DNA of 64,000 nucleotides from Bacteroidales bacterium (GTDB lineage: Bacteria; Bacteroidota; Bacteroidia; Bacteroidales; P3), in the NCBI GenBank assembly GCA_024400545.1, contig JAKSMO010000004.1, positions 1-64,000 of the forward strand, written 5' to 3'. The notes under the pieces were generated by a model that saw nothing but the letters and a program-made list of their open reading frames with translations, was not told the origin of the DNA and searched no databases. The position numbers and the translations under genes are program-made. Below, in pieces: positions 1 through 9,418 of this stretch (the first letter of the stretch is position 1; every line of letters starts with the position of its first letter).

Positions 1-982
1 TGGCTTTGCCCATCAGATTGGTGCTCAGGGCATATTCCACTTCCAAGTCGCGCACTGAAAGCAATATCTCACGCTCCGGCGCGGGGGCGTTATCTACTTC
101 CGGTACATCCACCTCCGGCTCGCGGCCCTCCAAAAAGTCCTTCACCGTAGGCAGCCGCCTAGGGCGGGCATCTAATGGCGGACGGCAAGCCAACAAACCC
201 TTAGTGTAGGCATGCTGAGGCTGGTAGAGCACCTGCTGTGCCGGCCCTTGCTCCACAATCTCGCCCCGATACATCACCGCCACATCGTCGGCGATCTGCG
301 CAATCACACCCAAGTCGTGGGTGATAAATATAATACCTATATTATATTTGGCCTGCAGGCGTTTGAGCAGGTTAAGGATGGCCTTCTGCACCGTCACATC
401 CAGTGCCGTAGTGGGTTCGTCGGCAATAAGCAGATCGGGATGGCAAATAAGGGCCATAGCTATCATCACTCGCTGTTTCTGACCTCCGCTAATCTCGTGG
501 GGATAGCTGTCGAAAATCTTGTCGGGACGCGGCAGCATCACCTCCTCAAACAATTCCAACGCACGACGGCGGGCCTCTCGGGCACTCACCTTTTCATGCT
601 GTTGCAGCATTTCAACCACCTGTGCCCCACATTTCTGCACAGGGTTCAGACTCGTCATAGGCTCTTGGAAAATCATGGCGATATGCCTACCGCGGTATTT
701 GCGGCGATCATCTTCGGCAAGGGCCAGCAAATCTACCGCCTCATCGCTGCCCGACGCGGTGAAAAAAGCCCTGCCTTCCACCTTGCAGAGCGGCATCTTG
801 GGCAACAAACCCAACAAACTCATTGAACTGACAGATTTGCCGCTTCCCGATTCGCCCACAATGCCGAGGGTGCGACCCCTTCGAACCTCATAACCAACGC
901 CTTTAACAGCCATATTGTAGTTGCCTTCGTGCAAGAATCCGACCCGCAAATCCTCCATTCGCAAAACGATATCGTCATTCAT
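1..982 (-). CDS. ABC transporter ATP-binding protein, OppD/DppD type (3' end cut by window edge)
   Basis: This protein energises import (or, less often, export) of oligopeptides, dipeptides or nickel-type substrates at the inner membrane. Translating the minus strand from the ATG at 982 gives an open frame of about 327 codons that runs off the left edge. Visible are Walker A GESGSGKS (residues 43-50), the Q-loop in IFQEPMTSL, the ABC signature SGGQKQR, Walker B LLIADEPT and the H-loop in ITHDLGV. After the first ATPase domain comes an OppD C-terminal extension (HAYTKGLLACRPP), and then the sequence starts what looks like a second ATPase (ILLSVRDLEVEYAL). This suggests a fused OppD-OppF protein, as is common in Bacteroidota. 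A second in-frame ATG lies at 970-958 (Met9), but 982 is the first. It is divergent from rocD. Substrate cannot be told from the ATPase. Confidence 0.9.
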   Translation of the reverse strand, partial: MNDDIVLRMEDLRVGFLHEGNYNMAVKGVGYEVRRGRTLGIVGESGSGKSVSSMSLLGLLPKMPLCKVEGRAFFTASGSDEAVDLLALAEDDRRKYRGRHIAMIFQEPMTSLNPVQKCGAQVVEMLQQHEKVSAREARRRALELFEEVMLPRPDKIFDSYPHEISGGQKQRVMIAMALICHPDLLIADEPTTALDVTVQKAILNLLKRLQAKYNIGIIFITHDLGVIAQIADDVAVMYRGEIVEQGPAQQVLYQPQHAYTKGLLACRPPLDARPRRLPTVKDFLEGREPEVDVPEVDNAPAPEREILLSVRDLEVEYALSTNLMGKA

Positions 983-1040
983 TTCCTAAAAATTTTTACT
1001 AAAAACGCAAAAAAAGTTTTTTTATTTGAAAAAAAGAGCG

Positions 1041-1048
1041 TAAATTTG
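1041..1048 (+). promoter_or_regulatory. -7 promoter box upstream of rocD
   Basis: TAAATTTG matches the Bacteroidota primary-sigma -7 consensus TAnnTTTG and lies 75 nt before the rocD start codon. The -33 region is a T-rich stretch rather than a clean TTTG. The intergenic region is AT-rich, unlike the flanking genes. Confidence 0.5.
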
Positions 1049-1122
1049 CAAAAAAATTTAACGATGTTTATCGAAAACCAATTCGTATAACACCTATCAT
1101 CAACATAAAAAACATTGCTATT

Positions 1123-2343
1123 ATGACAAAATCTGAAGAATTCATGGAAATGGAAGCCCGCTATGGCGCGCACAACTATCATCCCCTGCCCGTTGTTCTG
1201 GCCAAAGGTGAAGGCACCTTTGTTTGGGACTGCGAAGGCAAACGCTACTTTGACTTCCTTTCAGCCTACTCCGCCGTCAACCAGGGCCATTGCCACCCCA
1301 AGATTGTCAAAGCCATGTGCGACCAGGCACAGCAGCTCACCCTCAGCAGCCGTGCTTTCTACAACAACTGCCTTGGTGAATGGGAGAAATACGTGACCGA
1401 ATATTTCGGCTACGACAAAGTGCTGCCCATGAACACCGGTGCCGAAGCCGACGAAACCGCCCTGAAACTGGCTCGCCGTTGGGGTGTTGTTAAAAAAGGC
1501 ATCAAGAACGACGAAGTGATGATCATTTGCTGCGAAGGCAACTTCCACGGACGCACCATCACCATCATCACCATGAGCAACGACCCCGAGAGCTATGCCA
1601 ACTACGGTCCTATGACTCCCGGTTTCAAACGCATCCCCTACAACGACCCCGACGCTCTCGAAAACATCCTCAAAGAGTGCGGCGACAAGGTTGCTGGTTT
1701 CCTCGTAGAGCCCATCCAGGGTGAAGCAGGTGTGTATGTTCCCGACGATGGCTACCTGAAAAAATGCTACGATATCTGCCACAAATACAACGTTCTCTTC
1801 ATGGCCGACGAGGTGCAGTGCGGTATTGCACGTACCGGTAAGATGTTGGCTTGCGACCACGAAGGTGTTCGCCCCGACATCCTCATCCTCGGTAAAGCTC
1901 TCGGTGGCGGCGTAATGCCCGTTTCCGCTGTTTTGGCCGACGACGACATCATGCTCAACATCAAACCCGGCGAGCACGGCTCCACTTTTGGTGGCAACCC
2001 CATCGCTGCCAAGGTCAGTATTGCTGCCCTCCAGGTCATCAAAGACGAGCACCTGATGGAGAATGCCGAGCGCCTTGGTAAGATTTTCCGTGAGGAGATT
2101 TCCAACTTCAAGAGCCCCCTCATCGAGAAGGTTCGTGGTAAGGGTCTGCTCAACGCCGTCATCATCAAACCCCACAAGGGCAAAGAGGCTTGGGATGTAT
2201 GCCTGAAGATGCGCGACATGGGCGTGCTGGCAAAACCCACCCATCAGCACATCATCCGTTTCGCTCCTCCTCTGTGCATCACCGAGGAACAGCTCCGCGA
2301 AGCCATCGAAATCATCAAGCAAGCTATCGCTTCTTTCGAATAA
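1123..2343 (+). CDS. rocD: Ornithine--oxo-acid aminotransferase
   Basis: This PLP enzyme (class III aminotransferase) moves the delta-amino group of ornithine to 2-oxoglutarate, giving glutamate semialdehyde and linking arginine and proline metabolism in the cytosol. The 406 residues match the family length. Visible are the N-terminal [15 protein letters not shown], the phosphate-binding [22 protein letters not shown], the cofactor Asp region [15 protein letters not shown], and the Schiff-base lysine K258 in ILGKALGGG. It is monocistronic: a promoter box lies 75 nt upstream and a strong hairpin terminator follows. The divergent neighbour is the peptide-transporter ATPase. Related class III enzymes (acetylornithine aminotransferase) are the main alternative, but the sequence pattern is the RocD one. 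Confidence 0.94.
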   Translation: MTKSEEFMEMEARYGAHNYHPLPVVLAKGEGTFVWDCEGKRYFDFLSAYSAVNQGHCHPKIVKAMCDQAQQLTLSSRAFYNNCLGEWEKYVTEYFGYDKVLPMNTGAEADETALKLARRWGVVKKGIKNDEVMIICCEGNFHGRTITIITMSNDPESYANYGPMTPGFKRIPYNDPDALENILKECGDKVAGFLVEPIQGEAGVYVPDDGYLKKCYDICHKYNVLFMADEVQCGIARTGKMLACDHEGVRPDILILGKALGGGVMPVSAVLADDDIMLNIKPGEHGSTFGGNPIAAKVSIAALQVIKDEHLMENAERLGKIFREEISNFKSPLIEKVRGKGLLNAVIIKPHKGKEAWDVCLKMRDMGVLAKPTHQHIIRFAPPLCITEEQLREAIEIIKQAIASFE

Positions 2344-2353
2344 TCGATATCAC

Positions 2354-2393
2354 AAAAAAGTGGGGTGCCATCCGGTACCCCACTTTTTTTTTT
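2354..2393 (+). terminator. Rho-independent terminator of rocD
   Basis: The arms AAAAAAGTGGGGT and ACCCCACTTTTTT form a perfect stem around a 10-nt loop, followed by a T-run. It sits 11 nt after the rocD stop codon. The A-rich left arm would also let it act in the reverse direction on the convergent DUF3795 gene. Confidence 0.88.
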
Positions 2394-2426
2394 GCACCAT
2401 ACCGGCGCACGATATATCCCCTTCTA

Positions 2427-2768
2427 TTACTGCACCAGCCCTAGGTTCTTCTTGGCCTCGGGAGTAAACTCAAACAATGGAGCTACCTTAGGACAATTGT
2501 CCACTTCATCACAATCGCCACAAGTGTCGTAGCCTTTGCTTTGTACACACTGGCGAATTTGGCACATCGACTGGCAAAAAGCAAACTTCACGCCCTCAGT
2601 TCTACACCCCGTGCAGTTGATGGTCTCGGGCGTAATCTGGTCGGTATTATTCATTTCACACCATTTCTTTGCCACCTCACTACGCAAGGCGTCATCATTT
2701 TTCATTGTGGCAATACGAGCTTCGCACGACTCGCAATCCAAGCCACAGCAGGCAATAAGGTTGTTCAT
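2427..2768 (-). CDS. DUF3795 Cys-rich protein
   Basis: This is a 113-residue cytosolic protein of the DUF3795 family, whose function is not established. It is dominated by cysteines in a metal-binding arrangement: CCGLDCESC near the N terminus (residues 7-16), CTGC, CQSMCQIRQC, and CGDCDEVDNC toward the C terminus. That is enough to bind zinc or an Fe-S cluster, though which one is unknown. There is no signal peptide and no membrane segment. It starts 7 nt after the stop of the AlkD-like gene, so the two are probably cotranscribed. It converges on rocD across the hairpin at 2354-2393. Confidence 0.8.
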   Translation of the reverse strand: MNNLIACCGLDCESCEARIATMKNDDALRSEVAKKWCEMNNTDQITPETINCTGCRTEGVKFAFCQSMCQIRQCVQSKGYDTCGDCDEVDNCPKVAPLFEFTPEAKKNLGLVQ

Positions 2769-2775
2769 ATTATTT

Positions 2776-3468
2776 TTATTTTGAAATTTTTAATTTACTC
2801 AGATACTCTTTTTGTTCGGCAGTGATGCGGAAACTCTCCCGGGCTTTCTGTATGGTCTTATTGTGAGTCCACGGACTCAGCAGCTGTTTTTCCACAAATG
2901 GCAGAGCGGCATCCCACTGCTTGGCCAACGCTGTGGCAAAAAACCATGCCACCATCATCTTCACATAATACTCATCGCTTCTAGCATCTGCCACAATGTG
3001 CAGATACTCGGGTTTGAAATCGGCATCCAGAAAATGAGTCATCAGCATCTCCAAACCGAACCGGCACGTATAGGTGTGGTCGGAAATGCTCCATTGCTCA
3101 ATCTTCTCCATCAGCCTTGGCTTGTGCTTGGCAAAAATCTTGGGCGACATAATATCGCACACCGCCCAGTTATCCACATAAGGCAGAAAAGCGTCGGTAG
3201 CCGCCACACAGGCCTCCATATCCTTCATCTGCGAAATCAGCAGGGCGTGCAGCATATTCTCGTCGTAATATTGGTGGGGAAGGGTAAGCAAAAAATCCTC
3301 GTAGCCACCACGTTTGAACAGATCCTTGGCATAACTGCGCAATATAGGCACACGCACCCCTATAAACTTCTCCGGAGCAATGCCGGGAGTCAGTTTTGCC
3401 TGGAATGCGGCATAATCCTTGTCCTGCAATTCAAAAAGACGATCAATCAATTCCGTCATAGCATTCAA
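2776..3468 (-). CDS. DNA alkylation repair protein (AlkD-like HEAT-repeat glycosylase)
   Basis: AlkC/AlkD-family enzymes excise N3- and N7-alkylated purines and are built only of HEAT repeats. The 230-residue product fits the family length and shows typical segments: GVRVPILRSYAKDL, the paired acidic/aromatic stretch DNWAVCDIMSPKIF (the DNA-lesion face Trp-Asp region), and YVKMMVAWFFATALAKQW near the C terminus. It appears cytosolic. The first ATG (3468) is followed four codons later by another Met, so the start is uncertain by a few residues. It lies between the GH109-like gene, 12 nt upstream, and DUF3795, all on the minus strand, so the three may share a transcript. Bacteroidota carry several divergent AlkD paralogues; catalytic activity here is inferred. 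Confidence 0.85.
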   Translation of the reverse strand: MNAMTELIDRLFELQDKDYAAFQAKLTPGIAPEKFIGVRVPILRSYAKDLFKRGGYEDFLLTLPHQYYDENMLHALLISQMKDMEACVAATDAFLPYVDNWAVCDIMSPKIFAKHKPRLMEKIEQWSISDHTYTCRFGLEMLMTHFLDADFKPEYLHIVADARSDEYYVKMMVAWFFATALAKQWDAALPFVEKQLLSPWTHNKTIQKARESFRITAEQKEYLSKLKISK

Positions 3469-3480
3469 TAGTTTACATTT

Positions 3481-4917
3481 TTATTTCGAGTGCCTGTAGC
3501 CTTGTATGTCCTGCCAGTGCCCGCGCGTAAAATCGGGCACTTCCACGGGGGCAAATCCGTGCTCCAACGACAAATATCCCAGTTCGGCCAGGCAGCACCA
3601 CTCGGCCAGGTCGTACACATCCATATCCAGGGCAAGACCATTGCGCAAGCAATAAATCATGCGTGCGTCCATAATATAGTCCATACCGCCATGTCCGCCC
3701 ACCTGCTTGGCCTTCTCGTAATATTCCTTCAAAATCGGACTCTCATATTCCTGTTCCAAAGTCTTGCGCTGCTCAGCAGTCATAAACGAATGACCGCTCA
3801 GATTGTCGTACTTTCCCGTTAGCGCACCGCCCACCGACTTAGTATCGATAGCATACCCCTCCACGGGATATTTGTTGGCAAAGCCCTTAGTGCCCGTCAG
3901 CTGATACAGTCGGTTGTAGGGTTGAGGAGTCATCACGTTGTGTTGAATCTCAATCACCTTGCCCTTGGCTGTGCGTATCAGGGTGGTTGTGTGGTCGCCG
4001 TTGCTGAAAGCAGGACATTCCTCGCCCGAATACTGCTTCACCAAGTCTTTGCCGCGAAACGATCTTGTGTCCATAGCCACCAAAGTCTGCATCCTGTCGC
4101 CTCGGTGAATATCCATCAGCTGCGCTACAGGTCCCAACCCATGGGTGGGATACAGGTCGCCGCGAAAGTCTTTGTTGTATCGCAGCCGCCAACCCAACTT
4201 ATCATCGGCACCGTTCTTCCAATAAGCCATCCAGTATTCGTCCAGTGTGTGGATATAGGCGCCTTGCACACGAATCACCTCGCCAAACAAGCCGTGCTGG
4301 GCCATATTCAGCGTGTTAAGTTCAAACTGGTCGTAGCAGCAGTTTTCCAAAATCATACAATGCAGCCGGTTCTTCTCCACCAAGTCCACCAGTGTCCAAC
4401 ATTCGTGCAGCGTCATGGCCGAAGGCACCTCGATGGCCACATGCTTGCCATGCAGCAAAGCGCATTGCGCCACCAAGAAATGATGATGCCAGTCCGTGGC
4501 CACATACACCAGGTCGATATCCTCCTGCTCGCACATCTGCCTGTAGCCATCTTCACCGCTGTAGCATTGCGCTGGCGGCCTATTGTTGTTCTTCAATATC
4601 TGCTGACAGGCTTCCACCCGGGCCTCCTCATAGTCGCACAAAGCCACCACCCTGATGCCCTCGATGTGCATATACCGCCCCACAGCGTCGGCACCTCGCA
4701 TGCCCAACCCCACAAAGGCTATCCGCACCGTATCCATAGGCGCCACATGTAACTGCAGGGCATGTTGCTGACCCTTAGCTCGTTTGGGTGTATCGGTCAC
4801 AATGGTCTTCCCTTTCCACTTCCAGGGCCAGTCGTAACGTTGATAATATTGTGCTTGCGCCATTGCCTCGACAGCAAATACTGCAAACAATAACAATAAA
4901 ATAGCTTTTTTTCTCAT
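3481..4917 (-). CDS. Gfo/Idh/MocA-family glycosidase, GH109-like (alpha-N-acetylgalactosaminidase)
   Basis: GH109 enzymes remove terminal alpha-GalNAc (blood group A, mucin) by an NAD-dependent redox mechanism. I chose the ATG at 4917 because it begins a clean signal peptide (MRKKAILLLLFAVFAVEAMAQ); an upstream in-frame ATG at 4956 would add 13 residues across the promoter box. The mature protein opens with a Rossmann motif (VGLGMRGADAVGRY) and then shows the GH109-type blocks ENCCYDQFELNTLNM, YPTHGLGPVAQLMDIHRGDR and HGGMDYIMDARMIYCL. The 478-residue length fits. It is periplasmic or surface-exposed and divergent from a GH29 fucosidase gene 108 bp away, consistent with joint mucin or blood-group glycan trimming. 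Other secreted Gfo/Idh/MocA oxidoreductases are the alternative. Confidence 0.85.
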   Translation of the reverse strand: MRKKAILLLLFAVFAVEAMAQAQYYQRYDWPWKWKGKTIVTDTPKRAKGQQHALQLHVAPMDTVRIAFVGLGMRGADAVGRYMHIEGIRVVALCDYEEARVEACQQILKNNNRPPAQCYSGEDGYRQMCEQEDIDLVYVATDWHHHFLVAQCALLHGKHVAIEVPSAMTLHECWTLVDLVEKNRLHCMILENCCYDQFELNTLNMAQHGLFGEVIRVQGAYIHTLDEYWMAYWKNGADDKLGWRLRYNKDFRGDLYPTHGLGPVAQLMDIHRGDRMQTLVAMDTRSFRGKDLVKQYSGEECPAFSNGDHTTTLIRTAKGKVIEIQHNVMTPQPYNRLYQLTGTKGFANKYPVEGYAIDTKSVGGALTGKYDNLSGHSFMTAEQRKTLEQEYESPILKEYYEKAKQVGGHGGMDYIMDARMIYCLRNGLALDMDVYDLAEWCCLAELGYLSLEHGFAPVEVPDFTRGHWQDIQGYRHSK

Positions 4918-4932
4918 TGGAATATTTTTTTG

Positions 4933-4940
4933 CAAAGATA
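4933..4940 (-). promoter_or_regulatory. -7 promoter box upstream of the GH109-like gene
   Basis: On the minus strand this reads TATCTTTG, a perfect TAnnTTTG box. It lies 16 nt before the chosen ATG (4917) and inside the longer reading frame that starts at 4956, which is the reason to prefer the later start. No clear TTTG is seen at -33. Confidence 0.6.
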
Positions 4941-5025
4941 CGAAAATATTTTTCACCTTTTGCCGTTTTTATAAAAATAACAAATAATAATAAGCAACCC
5001 TCGCTAATCACTATTCACAAATCGA

Positions 5026-6519
5026 ATGAAGAAATATCTGATAATCCTCGCCTCCCTCGTGGCCCTCATTGCCCAAGGCTGCCAACAGCCAATCCAAACC
5101 ACGTCCGACACCAATCAGCTGCTCGAAGAATGGCGCAACGACCACTTCGGCATGTTTATCCATTTTGGCATCTATTCCCAGCTGGGCGGTATATGGCAAG
5201 GCGAGCAAGTGCCTTTCTATGGCGAGCAGATTATGAACCACGCTCGCATTCCCATTGCCGAATACGAGGCTGTGGCACGCCAGTTCAACCCCGACAACTT
5301 CAACGCCGACGAGATTGTGTCTTTGGCCAAAGACGCGGGCATGAAATACATCGTCATCACCACCAAGCACCACGACGGATTCTGCATGTTTGCCACCAAG
5401 ACCACCGATTACAATATTGTTGACTTTACGCCCTACGGCAAGGATGTGGTGGCCCAGCTGGCCGACGCCTGCCATCGCCAGGGCATGAAACTGGGCTTCT
5501 ATTATTCGCTGCCCGACTGGCATTACCCTCACGGCATCCCCCGCATGGCACCCGACCCCGACACCAAATGCTGGGAACATGTTAACCAAGTGTATTCCCC
5601 GCTCGAAACCGTGACCCCCGAGCTGGAAGACTATATCGTGGCCCAGATTACTGAACTCCTTTCGAACTATGGCGAAATCACCACCATGTGGTTCGACATG
5701 GGCCTAATCACTCCCGAGCAGAGCCAACGCTTCCGCGACACGGTGAAGAAGCTCCAGCCCAACTGCCTTATCAACGGCCGCATCATGAACAACAAGGGCG
5801 ACTATATGACCTTGCCCGACAATGGCGACGTGGCTTCCTACGGCGATGTGTTTTGGGACAATCCCGCATCGCTCTATGGCACTTGGGGCTATAAGAGCTG
5901 GATCCAGCGTCCGCCACTCGACCAACAGATACAACGCCAGATTTCGCGTCTCACCAGCACTGTGAGCCACGGCGGAGTGTTCCTCCTCAATATCGGACCC
6001 GACGGCTCTGGCCAAGTGATCGACTACGAGAAAGAAGTCCTCCACGGCATCGGCAATTTCCTGCGTGCCAACCCCGACACGCTGGATGTCCTCAGTGCCC
6101 AGTCTAAGATAGCGCAAGCGCCCCATGTTATTGAAATCGACAAGAACGAGTTTACCCTCACCGCCAACGACGGACTCTACCACGCCGCCCTCGACGGCAC
6201 AGGCTACATGAGCATCCAGCCGCACTCATGGATCAGCTGGAATATCTCCGCCCGCACTCCGGGCACCTACGAGGTGTTCGTCATCTACGAGCCCGAATAC
6301 GACGCCAAGACCTATACTATCAGCTACGGCGAACAACTCCTCACCCAAACCCTGCCCGGTGTGGATCGCATGGTGCAGACCTGCTATATGGGCTTGCTGC
6401 TGCTCTCTGGCGAGCAAGTGCAGCTCTCGCTGCGCCAAGCCAGTGGGAGCGAGCACACGCCCTCCGCATTGGACCCCTTGGGTCTCAACAACCTCCGTAT
6501 CGTCTTACGCCGCAAATAA
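5026..6519 (+). CDS. Alpha-L-fucosidase lipoprotein (GH29)
   Basis: This retaining glycosidase releases alpha-L-fucose from host or plant glycans. The first 20 residues form a lipoprotein signal peptide ending in the lipobox LIAQGC, so the enzyme is lipid-anchored in the envelope, probably facing outward. GH29 motifs follow: YSQLGGIWQ, VITTKHHDGF (His115/His116), the substrate-binding YYSLPDWHYP, and the nucleophile Asp224 in TMWFDMG. The C-terminal part after residue 340 is beta-rich and resembles the usual accessory domain. At 497 residues it is of normal size. The next gene starts 9 nt after the stop, so the two form an operon. A second, non-lipidated GH29 gene lies at 46567-47937. Confidence 0.93.
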   Translation: MKKYLIILASLVALIAQGCQQPIQTTSDTNQLLEEWRNDHFGMFIHFGIYSQLGGIWQGEQVPFYGEQIMNHARIPIAEYEAVARQFNPDNFNADEIVSLAKDAGMKYIVITTKHHDGFCMFATKTTDYNIVDFTPYGKDVVAQLADACHRQGMKLGFYYSLPDWHYPHGIPRMAPDPDTKCWEHVNQVYSPLETVTPELEDYIVAQITELLSNYGEITTMWFDMGLITPEQSQRFRDTVKKLQPNCLINGRIMNNKGDYMTLPDNGDVASYGDVFWDNPASLYGTWGYKSWIQRPPLDQQIQRQISRLTSTVSHGGVFLLNIGPDGSGQVIDYEKEVLHGIGNFLRANPDTLDVLSAQSKIAQAPHVIEIDKNEFTLTANDGLYHAALDGTGYMSIQPHSWISWNISARTPGTYEVFVIYEPEYDAKTYTISYGEQLLTQTLPGVDRMVQTCYMGLLLLSGEQVQLSLRQASGSEHTPSALDPLGLNNLRIVLRRK

Positions 6520-6528
6520 CGTTCCCTC

Positions 6529-9078
6529 GTGCAACGCATACTACTCATACTGCTGGCCCTGCTGCCCGCCTTGGTCTCGGCACAATCGCGCACATGGTCG
6601 ATTGCTGGCACGGTCACCGACCACCTCAACGGCGACCCACTGCCCTTTGTGCAAATCACGGTGCCCAACTCCAAGATAGGCACCGTGTCCGACATCAACG
6701 GCCATTTCGATCTCACCGTGGGCACAGCCGACACCCTGGTGCAGTTTCGCATGGTGGGCTACCGCACACTCACCCTGCCTATTCCCACCAAGGCTACACA
6801 ACGCATGAAGGTTACGCTCCAGCCCGATGCCAACACCCTGGCCACGGTCAACATCACTGCCCAACGCAGCAAAAAAGACCGCTACCGCCGCAAAGACAAT
6901 CCCGCCGTGGAACTAATGAAACAGGTGGTGGCCCACAAAGAGCAGAACCACTTTACTGCCTATCCCCACTTCAGCCGACAGGTGTTCGAAAAGCTCAACA
7001 TGTGCCTCGACCAGTTCCACCCCGACTTCCAGAAACACGCCTTTTGGAAACATTTTCCTTTTGTGGAGAAATACATCGACCGGGCCGAGTTCGACGGCGC
7101 TGAGATCCTCCACTTCTCCATTCACGAGAAAATGAGCCAGCAGGAGTACGTGTATGGCCGCATGCGCACCCTTGTCACCGCCCACCGCGCCGACGGCATT
7201 GACGCCAACCTATCGCAAGAAGGACTCAACGACGATTTCGACGTGATGTTTGCCCCTGCCGACATCTACGACAACGACATCATGCTCATGTCTGTCCATT
7301 TTGTCAGCCCGCTCTCATCCTCGCTCGCCAACACATTTTACCATTATTTCATCACCGATACTGTGGAAATCGACGGCCAGCAATGCATCGAGCTCTCCTT
7401 TGTACCTGCCGCCAAAGGCAATTTCGGCTTTGTGGGCTCTATGTACATTGTCAACGACAGCTCTTACGCCGTGCGCCGCTACAATATGCGTGTGCCCGAA
7501 GCCGTGGATCTCAACTTTGTGCGCGACCTGAGCGTGCTTCAAGACTTCACACGCGACAGTTCCGGCCGCCTGCTGCCTTCGCGATCCGATGTGTATGGGC
7601 GATTCTATGTGGGCAAAAAACTGCGCCAGATCTATGTGCACCAGCTCCGCTACTGCCACCAATATGCCTTCGACTCTTCCGCCACCACGTTGCCCGACTC
7701 CATTTTCACCGGCATGGTCACCTCGCACACCCTGCCCAACGCCCACAAGGTGCGTCGCAAACAGTGGAACGAAACCCGCCCCCTGCCCCTCAGCATTGCC
7801 GAAACTTTTCTCGACAGTATGCGCTACGAGCTGATGCGCATTCCCTCAATCAAATACACCATACGCACCGCCGAGGCCCTGGCCACCAACTATATTCCTA
7901 CACACTCCAGCCGCGAGTCGAGCCGTTTCGACATAGGTCCTATCTACAATGTTATCAGCCACAACGGCACCGAAGGACTGCGCCTGCGCCTGGGCGGAAT
8001 GACCACCGCACAGCTCAACAACCGCAATTTTGCCGACGGATATGTGGCCTACGGATTCAACGACCGCAAAGTGAAATTCAACCTCAACTACATCCACACC
8101 TTTGCTCCCAAACGCCGATTCCCCACCGAGTGGCCACTGGGCTACCTGGCCGTATGCGCGGGCTACGATATTGAATCGCCGGGCATGTCGTTTGACCAAT
8201 ACGCACGCGACAATTTCCTGATGTGGACCGACCGTGAAACGCCTGCCCAATATGTGGCCGACCTACAGGTGCGGCTGCGCAAGCAATGGCCCTCCAGCAT
8301 AGGCCTCGACACCTGGGTGGGCACCCAGCACATCACCCCCACGGGTATGCTCAACTACTACCGCACCACCAACGACGGGACCGAACGCGTAAACAATATC
8401 TGGCACACACAATGGGCCACCAGCCTCAGCTTCACCCCCCATGCCACCAACCGGGGTGGCCGTTCGGGCGAGACCTCGCTGCTCAACCTTGCCGGCAACG
8501 CATCCTCCTTCAGTCTGCGACACGAAATGGGATGGCTCGACCACTTTTACTACAACCGCACCACAGCCTCCTACTATGCCCGCCTTTGGCTCTCGGCCTT
8601 CGGCTACATCGACCTCCGTGCACAAGGCGGCATCATCTGGAACTCGGTGCCCATGCCCAAACTGTTCACCCCTTACGGAAATGCCTCCGACCTTCTGATA
8701 GAAGGTTCTTTCAATACCATGCGCCCCATGGAGTTTATGATGGACCGCTACCTATCGCTCATGGCCACCTATCACCTCAAAGGACTTATCCTCAATCGCA
8801 TTCCCATTATCAAGCGGCTGCGTTTGCGCGAGGTGCTCTCCTTCAACCTCCTGTATGGCGGCCTCTCATCCAAAAACGACCCCTACCAAGGCCCCGTAGG
8901 ACTATACCTGCTGCCCGCCAACTCCCAATTCCTCAACCAGCAGCCCTATATGGAATACGGCATAGGCATCGAAAACATCCTCAAGCTTATCCGCATCGAC
9001 TATGTGCGCCGCCTCACCTACCTCTCCCCCACAGTCTCGCCCCACGCCGTCAAAATCACCCTCCAGTTCACCCTATAG
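6529..9078 (+). CDS. DUF5686 / carboxypeptidase-regulatory-like outer-membrane protein
   Basis: This is an 849-residue envelope protein of the DUF5686 family, known from Bacteroidota and without an assigned function. It starts with GTG, which fits the signal peptide MQRILLILLALLPALVSAQ. Residues 22-105 form a CarboxypepD_reg-like beta-sandwich (AGTVTDHLNGDPLPFVQITV, then GTVSDINGHFDL), the domain found at the N terminus of SusC-type receptors. The remainder is long, rich in aromatic and alternating polar residues, and ends in ITLQFTL, as expected of an outer-membrane beta-barrel C terminus. There is no TonB-box/plug signature, so it is not a SusC transporter. It is cotranscribed with the GH29 lipoprotein upstream. 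A hairpin terminator lies about 45 nt downstream. Confidence 0.85.
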   Translation: MQRILLILLALLPALVSAQSRTWSIAGTVTDHLNGDPLPFVQITVPNSKIGTVSDINGHFDLTVGTADTLVQFRMVGYRTLTLPIPTKATQRMKVTLQPDANTLATVNITAQRSKKDRYRRKDNPAVELMKQVVAHKEQNHFTAYPHFSRQVFEKLNMCLDQFHPDFQKHAFWKHFPFVEKYIDRAEFDGAEILHFSIHEKMSQQEYVYGRMRTLVTAHRADGIDANLSQEGLNDDFDVMFAPADIYDNDIMLMSVHFVSPLSSSLANTFYHYFITDTVEIDGQQCIELSFVPAAKGNFGFVGSMYIVNDSSYAVRRYNMRVPEAVDLNFVRDLSVLQDFTRDSSGRLLPSRSDVYGRFYVGKKLRQIYVHQLRYCHQYAFDSSATTLPDSIFTGMVTSHTLPNAHKVRRKQWNETRPLPLSIAETFLDSMRYELMRIPSIKYTIRTAEALATNYIPTHSSRESSRFDIGPIYNVISHNGTEGLRLRLGGMTTAQLNNRNFADGYVAYGFNDRKVKFNLNYIHTFAPKRRFPTEWPLGYLAVCAGYDIESPGMSFDQYARDNFLMWTDRETPAQYVADLQVRLRKQWPSSIGLDTWVGTQHITPTGMLNYYRTTNDGTERVNNIWHTQWATSLSFTPHATNRGGRSGETSLLNLAGNASSFSLRHEMGWLDHFYYNRTTASYYARLWLSAFGYIDLRAQGGIIWNSVPMPKLFTPYGNASDLLIEGSFNTMRPMEFMMDRYLSLMATYHLKGLILNRIPIIKRLRLREVLSFNLLYGGLSSKNDPYQGPVGLYLLPANSQFLNQQPYMEYGIGIENILKLIRIDYVRRLTYLSPTVSPHAVKITLQFTL

Positions 9079-9122
9079 GCCCTGGCCTTTGTGCCATGCC
9101 GACCTCATTATATGTTTCCAAG

Positions 9123-9156
9123 AAAATTCCTCCTACCGAAGCAGGAGGGATTTTAT
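9123..9156 (+). terminator. Terminator after the GH29-DUF5686 operon
   Basis: The hairpin AAAATTCCTCCT / AGGAGGGATTTT encloses a 9-nt loop and is followed by a T-rich run (TTTTATTATATTTAT). It lies 45 nt after the DUF5686 stop codon. Confidence 0.75.
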
Positions 9157-9366
9157 TATATTTATAAGAATTACTTATCTAGCATGAGAAATTACGGCTG
9201 CTGAGTCCACGAATCAGCCACAGTAGCACCACATCAACTCCCTTATTCATCCCACATGTTGCCTTTTATCATTCTATTGGTAAGACCTTGAGTAAACATT
9301 TGTTTTGCTCATTGACAGGGACATAAAGCGATGCCAATATGGACGTGGAGCGGCATTTGTGAGCAC
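9157..9366. other. Noncoding spacer between convergent genes
   Basis: Together with the two terminators this is the 340-nt gap between the DUF5686 gene (+) and the beta-barrel gene (-). Both genes point into it, so no promoter is expected. I see no RNA gene, no long repeat and no credible reading frame. Confidence 0.6.
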
Positions 9367-9395
9367 AAAAAAACAGCCATGCAAGCATGGCTGTT
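9367..9395 (-). terminator. Terminator of the coiled-coil/beta-barrel gene
   Basis: On the minus strand, the perfect hairpin AACAGCCATGC / GCATGGCTGTT is followed by a run of seven T. It lies 24 nt beyond the stop codon at 9419. Confidence 0.85.
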
Positions 9396-9418
9396 CGTTT
9401 ATGATATGTGATAGTCGG

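Noticed and set aside
212..826. A 204-codon plus-strand frame
   Set aside because: Antisense of the ABC ATPase, whose Walker A, signature and Walker B motifs are on the minus strand.
1261..2322. A 353-codon minus-strand frame
   Set aside because: Antisense of rocD, a clear family member.
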